The notes beneath the pieces were generated by a model. That model made no database searches. It had not been told where the DNA came from and was given only the letters and a program-made list of their open reading frames with translations. From Candidatus Dechloromonas phosphorivorans (GTDB lineage: Bacteria; Pseudomonadota; Gammaproteobacteria; Burkholderiales; Rhodocyclaceae): a stretch of DNA of 21,118 nt. A program made the position numbers and the translations under genes. The DNA is taken from the NCBI GenBank assembly GCA_016709495.1, contig JADJMS010000037.1, positions 1 to 21,118 on the forward strand, in the 5' to 3' direction. Shown here one piece after another: positions 1 through 7,905 of the stretch. Each line of letters opens with the position of its first letter. Within the stretch, counting starts at the first letter, position 1.

Positions 1-1
1 G

Positions 2-166
2 TTCCACACGTTACGGCACACAAGCTGCTCCCGGCTTGCCCAGGCTGGCGTCGACATTCTCGCCATTGCCGAACATGCCGGCCATCGTTCGCTATCCATG
101 ACGCGCCGATATAGCCATCTGTGCATCAAGGGCAGGGCCAACACGATCAACAGCGTTTTCGCGTGA
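2..166 (+). CDS. Tyrosine recombinase (integrase), C-terminal 54 residues
   Basis: The window opens inside this gene. The translated end shows the hallmarks of the tyrosine recombinase catalytic domain: HTLRH (second catalytic Arg with its His), then AEHAGHRS (the third-box His region) and RRYSHL with the nucleophile Tyr about nine residues after it. The stop is TGA at 164-166. Family knowledge: such enzymes integrate and excise islands at tRNA genes. The partner site is probably the tRNA-Cys fragment at 8066-8112, with the intact tRNA-Cys to the left of the window. The start and the N-terminal arm-binding domain are not visible, so the subfamily cannot be named. Confidence 0.9.
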   Translation, partial: FHTLRHTSCSRLAQAGVDILAIAEHAGHRSLSMTRRYSHLCIKGRANTINSVFA

Positions 167-175
167 GGTGCGGCC

Positions 176-956
176 ATGAACAATATTTCATTGCGGACGA
201 TTGACGGGCTGGAATACACCTACAGCTCTTACCGCTGGGGCGACGTCTACGAAGGCGGGAAAATCGTCCTGCAGCGCATGGGCATTGCTCCCGGGCTGGC
301 CTTTCCCGGTGAACCTAACGCCAACAAGCGCCAGATCAGCACCATCCATTCAGGCGGCTTTGCCTGCACGATCAAATTCAATCGATTGGTTGATCGGTTC
401 CCGTATTGCGTCTTGGGAGAACATCCGGAGCGGTCTAGGCAGCGCTACGAACCCATGCCTGAACAGGCTTTTCACGGCGTGAGCATGGAGCGCAGACATT
501 GGGGGGATAGATACGTCGGCAAGCGTGCCGATTTGATTGCTGCCGGCCTGGTGCAAGACGGATTTTTCCCCGGCGACCCCGGAATGCGCAAAACGCGACA
601 GGTGATTTATGCCGATGGCTCATTTCCGTTAGGGGCTCCAACTTCGAATCTGGATTGGTCCCGCCGGCGCGAAGCAGGCAAAGGAAATTGAAAAGTTAAG
701 CAATTTGAGCTTTTCGGTAGAAGTAATGATCGACCGAGGTGAGCGTGCGGCGAGATCGGAAAAGTTCAAGCAGGCCGACCGTGCATATGAGATGGCGATG
801 GATGCCATGTCGCGCGCGCCGCGCATTGACCTTGTGCTGCAAAAGGAATTAAGCCTCGCTGCATCTCATCGACGGGCACAACTAAGCCTGGCGTGGTCGC
901 GGCCGAAGTTTGTTCCCGGATTCAACGCCTTGCCCCAAGGTCCATTCGCGGGATAA
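176..956 (+). pseudogene. Unknown island protein, ~260 aa when one frameshift is repaired
   Basis: The first frame runs 176-691 (171 aa) from ATG with a good ribosome site (GAGGTG at 165-170), ten bases after the integrase stop. Near 655-662 the coding character moves to another frame that stops at 954-956. Dropping one base there gives a continuous reading: ...SNLDW then PAGAKQAKEIEKL and a charged helical stretch (MIDRGERAARSEKFKQADRAY). The downstream frame has no convincing start or Shine-Dalgarno of its own, which favours one gene. I recognise no domain. The N-terminal half is rich in Gly and aromatic residues and the C-terminal half is helical. If the two frames are separate genes, the second would start at TTG 705 or ATG 726. 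Confidence 0.55.
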
Positions 957-1055
957 TTGTTCACGCCACTCCCTAGCCCGGCCAGGCGACAAAGCGGATT
1001 CCTTCACCGCTTGGGAGTGGCACCAATTGAAGGGCGCACAGAAGGAGGGCGTATC

Positions 1056-1679
1056 GTGACCAGTGCAGAATCAGTTGTCCGCGAGTTTGGCGAAAATACC
1101 AAGCAATTAGCAATAGACACAGCTGAGGAACAAGGCATCGTTCTGGACGATGCCTTTTATGCTCGATGCCGCGCGGTGAATCAAGCGATGGTGGCAATTC
1201 TCGACGAAGAGCAGGGCGCGCCAGCTGAAATTGATCAACAGACCGCTGAATTGGGCGAGCAATTTCTCGCCAGTTTTGGTGAGAACCAACGGAATCTTGT
1301 TTGGCTTTTCATTGGGTGCCAAGCCGGATTTAACCTGCTCAGTGATGGCCTTTACGTGGCCGCCCTGGAAAGTTTTGGCCTTGTCCGGTCCGTCGCTGGT
1401 CAGTTCAAGAACAAAAAAGGAGATTTTAGAGCAATCTTTGCAGCGTATGGCCGAACTGGCTTAGACAAGCGGCACGAACCAAACCGGAAGCTGAAAGACT
1501 GGACAATCAACCTTTACGAGATTGGAAAATACAAGTCTGTAAAACAGTTCGCCAAAACGGTCGAGAATGATGTGCTTGTGGAAGCAAAGACGCTGGGTGC
1601 CAAAATTAACCATTACAGCGCCCGTGACACCATAGCCACTTGGATTTACGGCCACAAAAAAAGTAAATCTAGCCCCTAG
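1056..1679 (+). CDS. Hypothetical helical protein, 207 aa
   Basis: The open frame extends back to 957, but GTG at 1056 is chosen because AAGGAGG (1042-1048) lies seven bases before it and the residues before it look non-coding. The product is mixed helical, acidic in its first half and Lys-rich in its second, with no membrane segment or signal peptide. I recognise no family. It ends inside a hairpin that looks like its terminator, so it appears to close the integrase-side transcription unit of the island. Confidence 0.65.
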   Translation: MTSAESVVREFGENTKQLAIDTAEEQGIVLDDAFYARCRAVNQAMVAILDEEQGAPAEIDQQTAELGEQFLASFGENQRNLVWLFIGCQAGFNLLSDGLYVAALESFGLVRSVAGQFKNKKGDFRAIFAAYGRTGLDKRHEPNRKLKDWTINLYEIGKYKSVKQFAKTVENDVLVEAKTLGAKINHYSARDTIATWIYGHKKSKSSP

Positions 1680-1699
1680 ACCGTCGTATCTAGGGGCTA
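1670..1699 (+). terminator. Hairpin overlapping the stop codon of the 1056-1679 gene
   Basis: There is a perfect 11-bp stem, TAGCCCCTAGA (1670-1680) and TCTAGGGGCTA (1689-1699), with an 8-nt loop. The TAG stop (1677-1679) is in the left arm. No strong T-run follows (TGTTGTC), so termination may be weak or protein-assisted. Confidence 0.6.
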
Positions 1700-1747
1700 T
1701 GTTGTCACGATTAGCCCCCGGCGATTTTTAAGAATATTCTGGGTTTC

Positions 1748-1811
1748 CGTATTGTTTCCCACACCGTCCCAAGGCCGCCAAGCCGGGCGAGTTTAGAGAG
1801 GAAACAATATG
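1748..1811 (+). promoter_or_regulatory. Inverted repeat that would hide the ribosome site and ATG of the next gene
   Basis: Bases 1748-1759 (CGTATTGTTTCC) pair with 1800-1811 (GGAAACAATATG) over 12 positions with one G-U. The right arm contains the end of the Shine-Dalgarno (GAGAGG, 1795-1800) and the whole start codon (1809-1811). In RNA this would be a 40-nt-loop hairpin blocking initiation. As DNA it could be an operator. Whether the transcript includes the left arm is unknown. Confidence 0.45.
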
Positions 1812-2045
1812 CAAAAAACTCAACCTTCCGATTATTTGCCATTGAAGGAATGGCACCGTGAATGCGGGCAACCCGTATTCAGCAGCGCCAAAATGCTGCA
1901 TTACCACACCCACCCAATTCAACGCGAACTTATCGAGTCGGGAGCAATGGCCAGGGTAGGCGTGCAGATTTTTTTGCACAAAGATCGCTTTTGGCCTGAG
2001 TACCAGCGCATCGTCGCAAATCAGATGAATGGTGGCCAGCCATGA
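1809..2045 (+). CDS. Small winged-helix-like protein, possible excisionase/AlpA-type regulator, 78 aa
   Basis: It starts at ATG 1809 behind GAGAGG. The sequence reads YLPLKEWHREC near the N-terminus, a helix with basic residues, then GVQIFLHKDRFWPEY, which matches the general shape of excisionase/AlpA proteins (helix, turn, then a wing ending in a hydroxyl/aromatic-rich strand). This is a shape match, not a firm family assignment. It is coupled by an ATGA overlap to the next gene. In tRNA-integrated islands such a gene usually directs excision or turns on the replication genes. The 12-bp inverted repeat over its start suggests post-transcriptional or operator control. Confidence 0.55.
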   Translation: MQKTQPSDYLPLKEWHRECGQPVFSSAKMLHYHTHPIQRELIESGAMARVGVQIFLHKDRFWPEYQRIVANQMNGGQP

Positions 2046-2242
2046 CCACCAAAGAAAATTCCACCGCGAAGCCTCGCCGCCGCCAGGTGGTCGTAAATTC
2101 TCCGAACGATCACCATTTGAATGACCCGGCAATTCAAGCTCTCGGGAATTGGTTTGGCGTAACGCCATCTCTAGGGGTTGGTGGAAAGCCTTCGAGAATC
2201 AACCGCCAGCAAAAGCGTTCCTGGAAGCGAGGCCGCAAATGA
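2042..2242 (+). CDS. Small basic protein, 66 aa, unknown
   Basis: ATG overlaps the stop of the preceding gene (ATGA, 2042-2045) and its own TGA overlaps the next ATG (2239-2242). It is very basic, with KPRRRQ near the start and QQKRSWKRGRK at the end, which suggests nucleic-acid binding. No domain is recognised. The two couplings make it a credible gene despite its size. Confidence 0.55.
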   Translation: MTTKENSTAKPRRRQVVVNSPNDHHLNDPAIQALGNWFGVTPSLGVGGKPSRINRQQKRSWKRGRK

Positions 2243-2584
2243 GCGACCAGAAATCAGAACGATTCAGCCCCTTATTACAAAGGACTTCTTCCCGGTCGAC
2301 CTGGTAACTAGCATGGCGCTGATGTACCTGCCAAAGATGGCACCGATTGGCTGCCACGCCTCAACGACGCGCACGGAAGGCTTGCTGTTTGCTGGCTCCC
2401 AATCTCTGCGGCAGCCGATGTGCCATCAATGCTTGCGCTTGATGCCTTCGAATCCATGGGCTATCAGTACATGGAAATAGAAAACGGTGAGTGGCGCCGC
2501 CGCCTCAGTAGCGTCGCATGGAAGCACACAACGATGTTTCTGAGGCATTGCGAATCAGTCGTCCGCTTGGATGTTGCCAAATGA
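2239..2584 (+). pseudogene. Unknown ~115-aa protein split by two apparent one-base deletions
   Basis: It starts at ATG 2239 (ATGA overlap) and ends at TGA 2582-2584, which again overlaps the ATG of the replication ATPase (2581). The frame must change twice. One missing C in CCCC (2268-2271) joins MSDQKSERFSP to LITKDFFPVDLVTSMAL. One missing G near 2321 then joins that to DVPAKDGTDWLPRLNDAHG and onward to CESVVRLDVAK. The restored product is continuous, and both ends fit the coupling pattern of the operon. This argues for a real gene with sequence errors or very recent damage. Function unknown. Confidence 0.5.
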
Positions 2585-4203
2585 GCAACGTCACTACGCT
2601 GGAAAAAGTCGCTTCCAAACTTGCGTCGAAGCCCAAGCCGGCGCCCTCAACGACTCCGCCTGGCGACCTTTTCGCCGCTGACGGAAAGCGCATCATTCAG
2701 CACAAAAATGGCCATCTGCCGACCGTGATTGATTTGCTTGAGATATCACTTAGCGAGTCGCCTGATCTGAATTTGTTCCGCTATGCTGGCCAATTGGCTC
2801 GTGTCTATCAGGCCGCAGAACCGAGAGATAAGAGCGCCAAAATCCCGGCTAGCGCCGTCATGGTGCAACCGGTCGAGCCGCCACTTTTGGGCGAACTGGC
2901 AGGCCGCGCTGCCTATCATCAAAAATGGGATTCCCGGCTTTCCGATTACGTCGCCACCGATTGCCCACGCCGTGCCGTTGATTCACTATTGGCTCGCGGC
3001 CATTGGCCACGGGTGCGAGATCTGATTGGGTTCATAGAAACCCCGATCATCACCGATGACAATCGAGTCATTGACCAGCCAGGGTATGACGCGTCAAGCG
3101 GATTGTTTTGCGCGTTCACTTCCATTCCCGGCTATCAGCGCCCACCAATCAAGCCGACCAAGAAGGACGCCAGCGCCGCCGCTGGGCGCTTGCTTAGGCT
3201 GTTTGATAGCTTTCCCTTTGTCGATGCCCCCGACCGGGCGGCTATGCTTGCCGCGCTGCCGACGGCTATTCAGCGCCGCTTACTTCCCGCCGCCCCTCTC
3301 CTGGCTATCACTGCGCCAACGCCGGGAACCGGAAAAACCTTGTTGTGTGAAACGCTGGCCCTTGTTGCCACCGCCCGCCGTGCGTCCGTGCTCAGCCTGG
3401 GCCATGACGACGCCGAATCAGAGAAGCGCCTGGCCGGCGTATTGCTGGCCGGCGATGCTGTAATTTCGGTTGATAACATCGAGCGACCGCTAAAGGGGGA
3501 TTTGCTTTGCCAGGTCACTACGCAGCAATTCGTTCGACTGCGCCCGCTTGGCGGATCTGGCATGTTGAACGTGCCGACTCACTCCCTGATCGTGGCCACC
3601 GGCAACAACCTGGCAATCGTTGGCGACCTCAAACGACGGGTACTGATGATTCGGCTAGATGCCAAGACGGAACGACCGGAGCACCGCGCGTTTGATCGTG
3701 ATCATCTCGCCACTATCACCGCACAGCGCGGCGAAATCATCTCGCTATGCCTGACCATAATCGCCGCCTATCTCGCTGCCGGCGCCCCCAAGATTGCCGG
3801 CCTGCACGGCTTTGGTGGCTTTGAGCAATGGGACCGCATGGTCCGGCGCCCGCTGGTCTGGTTAGACCTCCCCGACCCCCTCCTAACATCTGAGGAATTG
3901 AGAGAGCAAGACCCCGACCTAGAAGCTATGCGCCTGCTTTACTCAGCCTGGCTGCTGTCATTCGGAGAACGTCCGGTCACTGTTGCCGAGGTGATTGCCG
4001 AGGGCGCGTCGGTCGGGCAGTCTGCGAATGAAGAACTGCGCGACGCGCTGCAACTGGTATGTGCCGAGAAGCCCAATAGTCGCCGGCTCAGCTATTGGAT
4101 GCGGTCACACCGGGAACGGATCATAGACGGCCTGCAACTGTGCAAAGCCGGGGCCGATGGCCATGCCAAAGTCGCGAAATGGAAGGTCATCAAATGCGGG
4201 TGA
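2581..4203 (+). CDS. P-loop ATPase / putative replication helicase, ~540 aa
   Basis: Start ATG 2581 is preferred to 2518 because it is coupled by ATGA to the upstream gene and the next residues (MSNVTTLEKVASKL) look natural. Around the middle of the protein is a Walker A motif, PTPGTGKTLL, followed about 55 residues later by a Walker B-like AVISVDNIE, then a sensor-like IVATGNN and an Arg-rich GDLKRRVLMIRL. This layout fits the ATPase half of island and phage-satellite replication proteins (primase-helicase type, SF3/DUF-class). The N-terminal half has no primase signature I can identify. The iteron palindrome begins within its last codons, so I infer it acts at that origin. The exact family is not certain. 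Confidence 0.7.
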   Translation: MSNVTTLEKVASKLASKPKPAPSTTPPGDLFAADGKRIIQHKNGHLPTVIDLLEISLSESPDLNLFRYAGQLARVYQAAEPRDKSAKIPASAVMVQPVEPPLLGELAGRAAYHQKWDSRLSDYVATDCPRRAVDSLLARGHWPRVRDLIGFIETPIITDDNRVIDQPGYDASSGLFCAFTSIPGYQRPPIKPTKKDASAAAGRLLRLFDSFPFVDAPDRAAMLAALPTAIQRRLLPAAPLLAITAPTPGTGKTLLCETLALVATARRASVLSLGHDDAESEKRLAGVLLAGDAVISVDNIERPLKGDLLCQVTTQQFVRLRPLGGSGMLNVPTHSLIVATGNNLAIVGDLKRRVLMIRLDAKTERPEHRAFDRDHLATITAQRGEIISLCLTIIAAYLAAGAPKIAGLHGFGGFEQWDRMVRRPLVWLDLPDPLLTSEELREQDPDLEAMRLLYSAWLLSFGERPVTVAEVIAEGASVGQSANEELRDALQLVCAEKPNSRRLSYWMRSHRERIIDGLQLCKAGADGHAKVAKWKVIKCG

Positions 4204-4314
4204 TGCGGGTGATAGCGGGTAACTTTTCTACCAACGTGAACAAAGTGTCAAAAGAAGAAATACAAGTAAACGTATACGGGTTGAAATCACCCCGCAATCA
4301 CCCGCATCACCCGC
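4196..4314. repeat. Iteron palindrome flanking an AT-rich core: candidate replication origin
   Basis: GCGGGTGATGCGGGTGAT at 4196-4213 is an exact inverted match to 4297-4314. Each arm is a tandem pair of the 9-mer GCGGGTGAT with a degenerate third copy inside it (GCGGGTAAC at 4215-4223; ATCACCCCGC at 4286-4295). About 60 bp of AT-rich sequence lies between the arms. The first repeat overlaps the stop codon of the P-loop ATPase gene. Paired short iterons beside a replication ATPase are typical of satellite and plasmid origins. A terminator or operator role is the main alternative. Confidence 0.6.
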
Positions 4315-4425
4315 AAGGATTGCCGTGCAAAAGGTACTGGGAGAGCTCTATGCAGGAGGGTAATGCGAACCGCGTTGTTTCTCTAGGCGGTGGGGCTCAA
4401 ACATAGTGAACTTGGTGATGACTCC

Positions 4426-5044
4426 GTGACAAATCGCGTTGATCTGAACCGCTGTGGCGATTCTCCTGGCAAAAGCTTTGTTTTGCCTTTCCCGTCAAGT
4501 GATGCCGAAATGCAAGGCATCCGGGTAACCCGCGCCGAATTTTCCAGAATGATGGGCTGCTCGAAGCAGGCCGTCACTGACTGGGTGAAATCTGGCCGGA
4601 TTGTGGTTGGCGCTGACGGACGTTTCGATCCGCGTCAAGCAGTCGCCAGCCTGATGCGAACCGGCGACTTGGCGCGCATTCGCGCCAAGGTATTGGAGCC
4701 GCTGGTAAGGGATATCACTGGCCGTGACCGGGAAATTGCCAGGCTGCGTACCGAGCTCGCCGCCGCCAAAGAAGAAGCGGAGTTTCACGAGGCCAGTGCC
4801 AGCGAGTTTGTTGACCTGTTCGATGGCTTGGTGAGGCCAGATAGTTTCCTCTAGTCCTGAACTGGTCGCGGCTGGCACCAATTCTGCGCTTTCGGCGATT
4901 GTCTGGTGGCTGGAAGCTGCCGTGCAAAAAGGCACCGCTTCTGCTGGCATGCTTTTGAGTCACGTTGAGACAGCAGAAGTCGAGCCGGATATTTCACTTC
5001 CCTGCGCCTTTGAAGTAGACGAGGGGCGCCGGGAATATGGATGA
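4426..5044 (+). pseudogene. Nu1-like terminase small subunit, frameshifted once
   Basis: The first frame has open starts at GTG 4390, GTG 4426 and ATG 4510. The residues after 4426 already look coding, so 4426 is a compromise. The core VTRAEFSRMMGCSKQAVTDW is a helix-turn-helix as in Nu1/terminase small subunits, followed by FDPRQAVASLMR and a coiled-coil segment (REIARLRTELAAAKEEAE). This frame stops at 4854. Removing one C at 4837-4838 continues it as LVRQIVSSSPELVAAG to TGA 5042-5044, overlapping the next ATG (5041). Nu1 recognises phage DNA for packaging. No large subunit is in the window, so it may redirect a helper phage's packaging machinery (inference). Confidence 0.7.
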
Positions 5045-5424
5045 CAAATGTCAGCAAGACCGCGCCCCGGCAAATTCGGAAAATACGTCACATGGCAATG
5101 ATTAATGAATTCCTTGATGACCACACCGTATTGCTCCTGATCGAGCATTACGGCGGTCGCCGTCTGGTCGTACCTGCGGAACCGCAGGGCAAAGCTTGGA
5201 AAAGCCTTGTTAGCCAGATTGGCGAGGATCGCGCCGCGAGCGTGGTTCGCTGGTTCGGGGGTGAAGTGCTCGCCATACCGATGGCCGCCAATGAACGTGC
5301 AGAGGATACCATCCGCAACTTACAGCAGGCCGGTACGCCTGTTTCTGAGATTGCCCAGATGACTTTTATTCGCCGTTACTCCGAGCGCCAAATTTACCGA
5401 ATTTGCGCGGCAAAAGCCGCATAG
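5041..5424 (+). CDS. Mor-like transcriptional activator, 127 aa
   Basis: The start ATG 5041 overlaps the stop of the Nu1-like gene. The protein shows the two repeated strand motifs typical of the Mor/C activator family, IEHYGGRRLVVP and VRWFGGEVLAIP. A C-terminal helix-turn-helix ends in YSERQIYRICA. In Mu-like phages Mor activates middle or late transcription. Here, between a packaging gene and the capsid gene, it would switch on the capsid operon or respond to a helper phage (inference). Similar folds occur in other phage regulators, so the family call is firm but the role is not. Confidence 0.7.
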   Translation: MTNVSKTAPRQIRKIRHMAMINEFLDDHTVLLLIEHYGGRRLVVPAEPQGKAWKSLVSQIGEDRAASVVRWFGGEVLAIPMAANERAEDTIRNLQQAGTPVSEIAQMTFIRRYSERQIYRICAAKAA

Positions 5425-5434
5425 GAGCAGTAGC

Positions 5435-6547
5435 ATGAATTATCAAACAATGCCAAAAGATGAAGATGAACGTTTTGGCAAAATGGTCCGTAACTTTCGA
5501 GTCGGCAACATAATCCGCGGCATGGTAGATCCCTCGTTTTCTGCCTGGGGGCTAGAACAAGAAGTTTCGCAAGAGCTGGCCCGCCGGTCGGCAACAAAGC
5601 CAAATGGCTTTCTGATTCCCTTCGAAGTGCTCACTCGTGGTTTGCTGGTCGGTACCCCAACGGCTGGCGGGCATACGGTTGCCACCAATTTGCTGTCGAA
5701 CAAGTTTATTGACCTTTTGCGACCGACTTCGATTGTGGCAAATCTTGGTGCTACCTATCTAACCGGTCTGGTGGCAAAGGTTGCCATTCCGCGTGGCACC
5801 GGCGCATCAACGGCCTATTGGGTCGCTGAAAATGGTTCGGTCACCGAAAGCCAGCAATCCTTTGATCAGTTGTCGATGGAACCCAAGACGTTAGCCGCAT
5901 ACACCGACGTCAGCCGGAAAATGCTGCTTCAATCCGGTTTGGACATAAGCGCTTTCGTCATTTCCGATTTGCGCGCCAGTCTTGGGCAAGAGCTCGACCG
6001 CGTAGTTTTCAATGGCTCAGGTAGTGGTTCGGAACCTTCTGGCATCCTGAATAACGCCGGCATCTCCACGGTTGCGCTTGGCACCAATGGTGCTGCGCTT
6101 ACCTGGGGAAATCTGGTTGATCTTGAAACCGCAATTTCCCAGGCTAATGCCAATGGTGAATCGATGGCATATGTCACCACTAAACAAGCCCGAGGAAAGT
6201 TGTCCAATACGCTCAACGTGCCGACTTATGGTGATTTCATCTGGCAAAACTCGCCGAATCCGAAATTACCAGGTGAAGGCGTTGTGAATGGCCTTCGCGC
6301 AGTGGCCACGACCCTGCTGCCTTCCAACCTTTCCAAAGGCAGTGCAAGTGGGGTTTGTTCGAGCATGATTCTTGGTGCATGGGCGGATTTGCTGGTTGGT
6401 CAGTGGGGTGCCGGTCTCGATATTGTTCTCGACCCCTATACCCATAGCTCAAATGGTGCGCTGCGTGTTGTCGCGATGACTGATGTCGACTTTGCCGTTC
6501 GTCACAACGAAAGTTTTGTCAAAGTGAAAGACATTTTGACCACTTAA
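5435..6547 (+). CDS. Phage major capsid protein, HK97 fold, 370 aa
   Basis: ATG 5435 follows AGGAG (5423-5427). The sequence has the arrangement of HK97-type capsid proteins: a short N-terminal helix, GFLIPFEV and TPTAGGHTV leading to the E-loop area, VAENGSVTESQQSFDQLSMEPKTLA (strand pair, written here as two known segments), ISRKM-like SRKMLLQS, GSGSGSEPSGILN, and the C-terminal VVAMTDVDFAVRH. It forms the icosahedral shell. It is intact with no frameshift. It is near usual length but lacks the ~100-residue scaffolding delta domain of HK97 itself. No protease, portal or decoration gene is adjacent. Confidence 0.92.
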   Translation: MNYQTMPKDEDERFGKMVRNFRVGNIIRGMVDPSFSAWGLEQEVSQELARRSATKPNGFLIPFEVLTRGLLVGTPTAGGHTVATNLLSNKFIDLLRPTSIVANLGATYLTGLVAKVAIPRGTGASTAYWVAENGSVTESQQSFDQLSMEPKTLAAYTDVSRKMLLQSGLDISAFVISDLRASLGQELDRVVFNGSGSGSEPSGILNNAGISTVALGTNGAALTWGNLVDLETAISQANANGESMAYVTTKQARGKLSNTLNVPTYGDFIWQNSPNPKLPGEGVVNGLRAVATTLLPSNLSKGSASGVCSSMILGAWADLLVGQWGAGLDIVLDPYTHSSNGALRVVAMTDVDFAVRHNESFVKVKDILTT

Positions 6548-6775
6548 TCCCTGACGGGGTTGCATGTTGCTCGGCAAGAGAAGCAAACCCATAGCCAAGC
6601 GACTTAAGTTTTTTCCTTGACCCATGGGCTTGCACCCGCTGGCGACTTTCCACCGCCAGACCAGCCTACCGGACGCCAGAAATGGCGGCACAGGCAACAT
6701 CCGGCACCGATCCCCCCCCGGACGCGTAACCCGACGCGACAAGGGATCACCCTTTAAAGGACTCAATGTTTGACC
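6548..6775. other. Gap after the capsid gene with one small hairpin
   Basis: It contains a perfect 6-bp stem CTGGCG (6639-6644) / CGCCAG (6654-6659), an isolated TTTTTT at 6609-6614 and a run of eight C. No tRNA or convincing terminator is seen. A short open frame from ATG 6765 is judged a shadow of the next gene. Confidence 0.3.
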
Positions 6776-7177
6776 ATGACCGACCAGACGCCGAAGGAAC
6801 CGACCCAGGCGACGACGAAACCCTGCCCATTGTGCCGGCTGCCAATGAAGCAGAAGGGCAAGATTGCCGCATTTGAGGATGTACTAGGGCAAGCCTTTGG
6901 GTTTGCCATTTGCGCGCCTTGTAGGGTGCGCCTTGATCGTTTGCCGCTACGCCTGCAAGGTCGACAGCTTGACGTCGCAATTCGGAATCTGGAAAAGCAT
7001 CCAGACCGCTACGAAATTCAATGTTTTGAGTCGATGACCGCCGCCAGGCTATTTGTTGCGCTTGAGGCTGAAGGCTTCAGAACTAGAAACGAAAAACCCG
7101 CCATAAAGGCGGGGTTCTGTACTAAGTGCTGCTGTTTACGCAGTCTTGCGACGGCGGGAAGCAACCAGTCCAACTAG
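6776..7177 (+). CDS. Small protein with two CxxC pairs (zinc-finger-like), ~133 aa
   Basis: The open frame begins at TTG 6770, but ATG 6776 is the better start. The N-terminus carries CPLCRL and about 30 residues later CAPCRVRL, a four-cysteine zinc-binding pattern. A Leu/Arg-rich helical region follows. The last ~30 codons run through the terminator hairpin of the convergent gene and then over the 3' end of that gene, so the native C-terminus may be shorter, with the end extended by a lost stop or an indel. It belongs to the capsid-side group of the island. Function unknown. Confidence 0.55.
   Translation: MTDQTPKEPTQATTKPCPLCRLPMKQKGKIAAFEDVLGQAFGFAICAPCRVRLDRLPLRLQGRQLDVAIRNLEKHPDRYEIQCFESMTAARLFVALEAEGFRTRNEKPAIKAGFCTKCCCLRSLATAGSNQSN
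7092..7116 (-). terminator. Rho-independent terminator of the PEP-CTERM gene
   Basis: On the minus strand the stem AACCCCGCC / GGCGGGTT with loop TTTAT is followed by a T-run (plus-strand AAAAA at 7092-7096). It sits about 20 bp beyond the PEP-CTERM stop codon. Confidence 0.8.
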
Positions 7178-7781
7178 GCCAAGACCTAGAAGGGCAAGGC
7201 TTGCTGGTTCAGGAATCGAACCTTTAACTTCACCAATGGTGTAGCCAATATCAACCAAACCATATTGGAATCCATTTAACGTATTAACCGGATAGGTATT
7301 GGCATTGCAATTATTGCAATATTTCATATCAACGTAATCGATATCACCTGTAGGGAACCAAGATGAGGGCAAATTCGAACTGAAGTAGTAAGATTGATTA
7401 GAATCGTTACCGATCCCCATGACCAAGTAGTTCTGGCCGCTAGTGAGCATGACGGAAGATTGGAGATCGACCCAGTTCCATGATCCGCCTGTCACGTTGG
7501 AGATTGTCGATTGTGCCAAGAGCGATTGAGTGGCCACCCCCCAGAGTGAAAGCGTATAGCTACCGCCGCTGACCGGGGCAATGCCGAGTTGTGAAAACAT
7601 TAATGTTCGCTACCCCTGCTGTGAATTGCCAGCCCCTAGCATTGCCCGAAAAAAAATTATTTGTGTTAAAGCCGATGGGTGCTTGATCTCCGAGCGAATG
7701 AACTGGAGCTGCGTTTGCTGACATTGACGAACCGATATACAGCAAAGATGAGGCAACAGCACTCAAAATAAATTTTGTCAT
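7136..7781 (-). pseudogene. PEP-CTERM sorting-domain exported protein, frameshifted once
   Basis: It starts at ATG 7781 (minus) behind GGAG and reads a signal peptide (MTKFILSAVASSLLYIGSSM, then SANAAPV). The frame breaks at AAAA 7594-7597. Removing one base joins GWQFTAGVANINV to SQLGIAPVSGGSYTLSLWG. The C-terminus is a classic PEP-CTERM tag: IPEPASLALLGLGLVGLVAS followed by RRRKTA. The middle resembles DUF4082-type beta-sandwich domains (GWQFT, GSYTLSLWG, LTSGQNYLVMG). PEP-CTERM proteins are processed by exosortase and linked to exopolysaccharide or floc formation in Rhodocyclales. It is opposite in strand to the other island genes and has its own terminator, so I read it as cargo. Confidence 0.85.
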
Positions 7782-7905
7782 TTTTTTCTCCAGCTTGATG
7801 GTAAGTTTCGTGAGCTAAGCAATAATTGATCCAATATAGATATATCATTGAATAAATGGACAATACTAGCTTTTGTTTTCATCTTAAAAAGGGTGAATGT
7901 AAAGA

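Noticed and set aside
957..1055. Extended N-terminus for the 1056-1679 gene
   Set aside because: Residues look non-coding and a strong ribosome site points to GTG 1056.
2178..2480. 100-codon open frame read from GTG 2178
   Set aside because: Only its middle matches the repaired 2239-2584 gene; its ends are out-of-frame readings of neighbours.
4095..4406. Open frame across the iteron region
   Set aside because: It overlaps the end of the ATPase gene and reads through the repeat; no ribosome site and no natural protein character.
4830..4860. Programmed frameshift in the Nu1-like gene
   Set aside because: No slippery heptamer or downstream stimulatory structure, and similar breaks occur across unrelated genes in the window.
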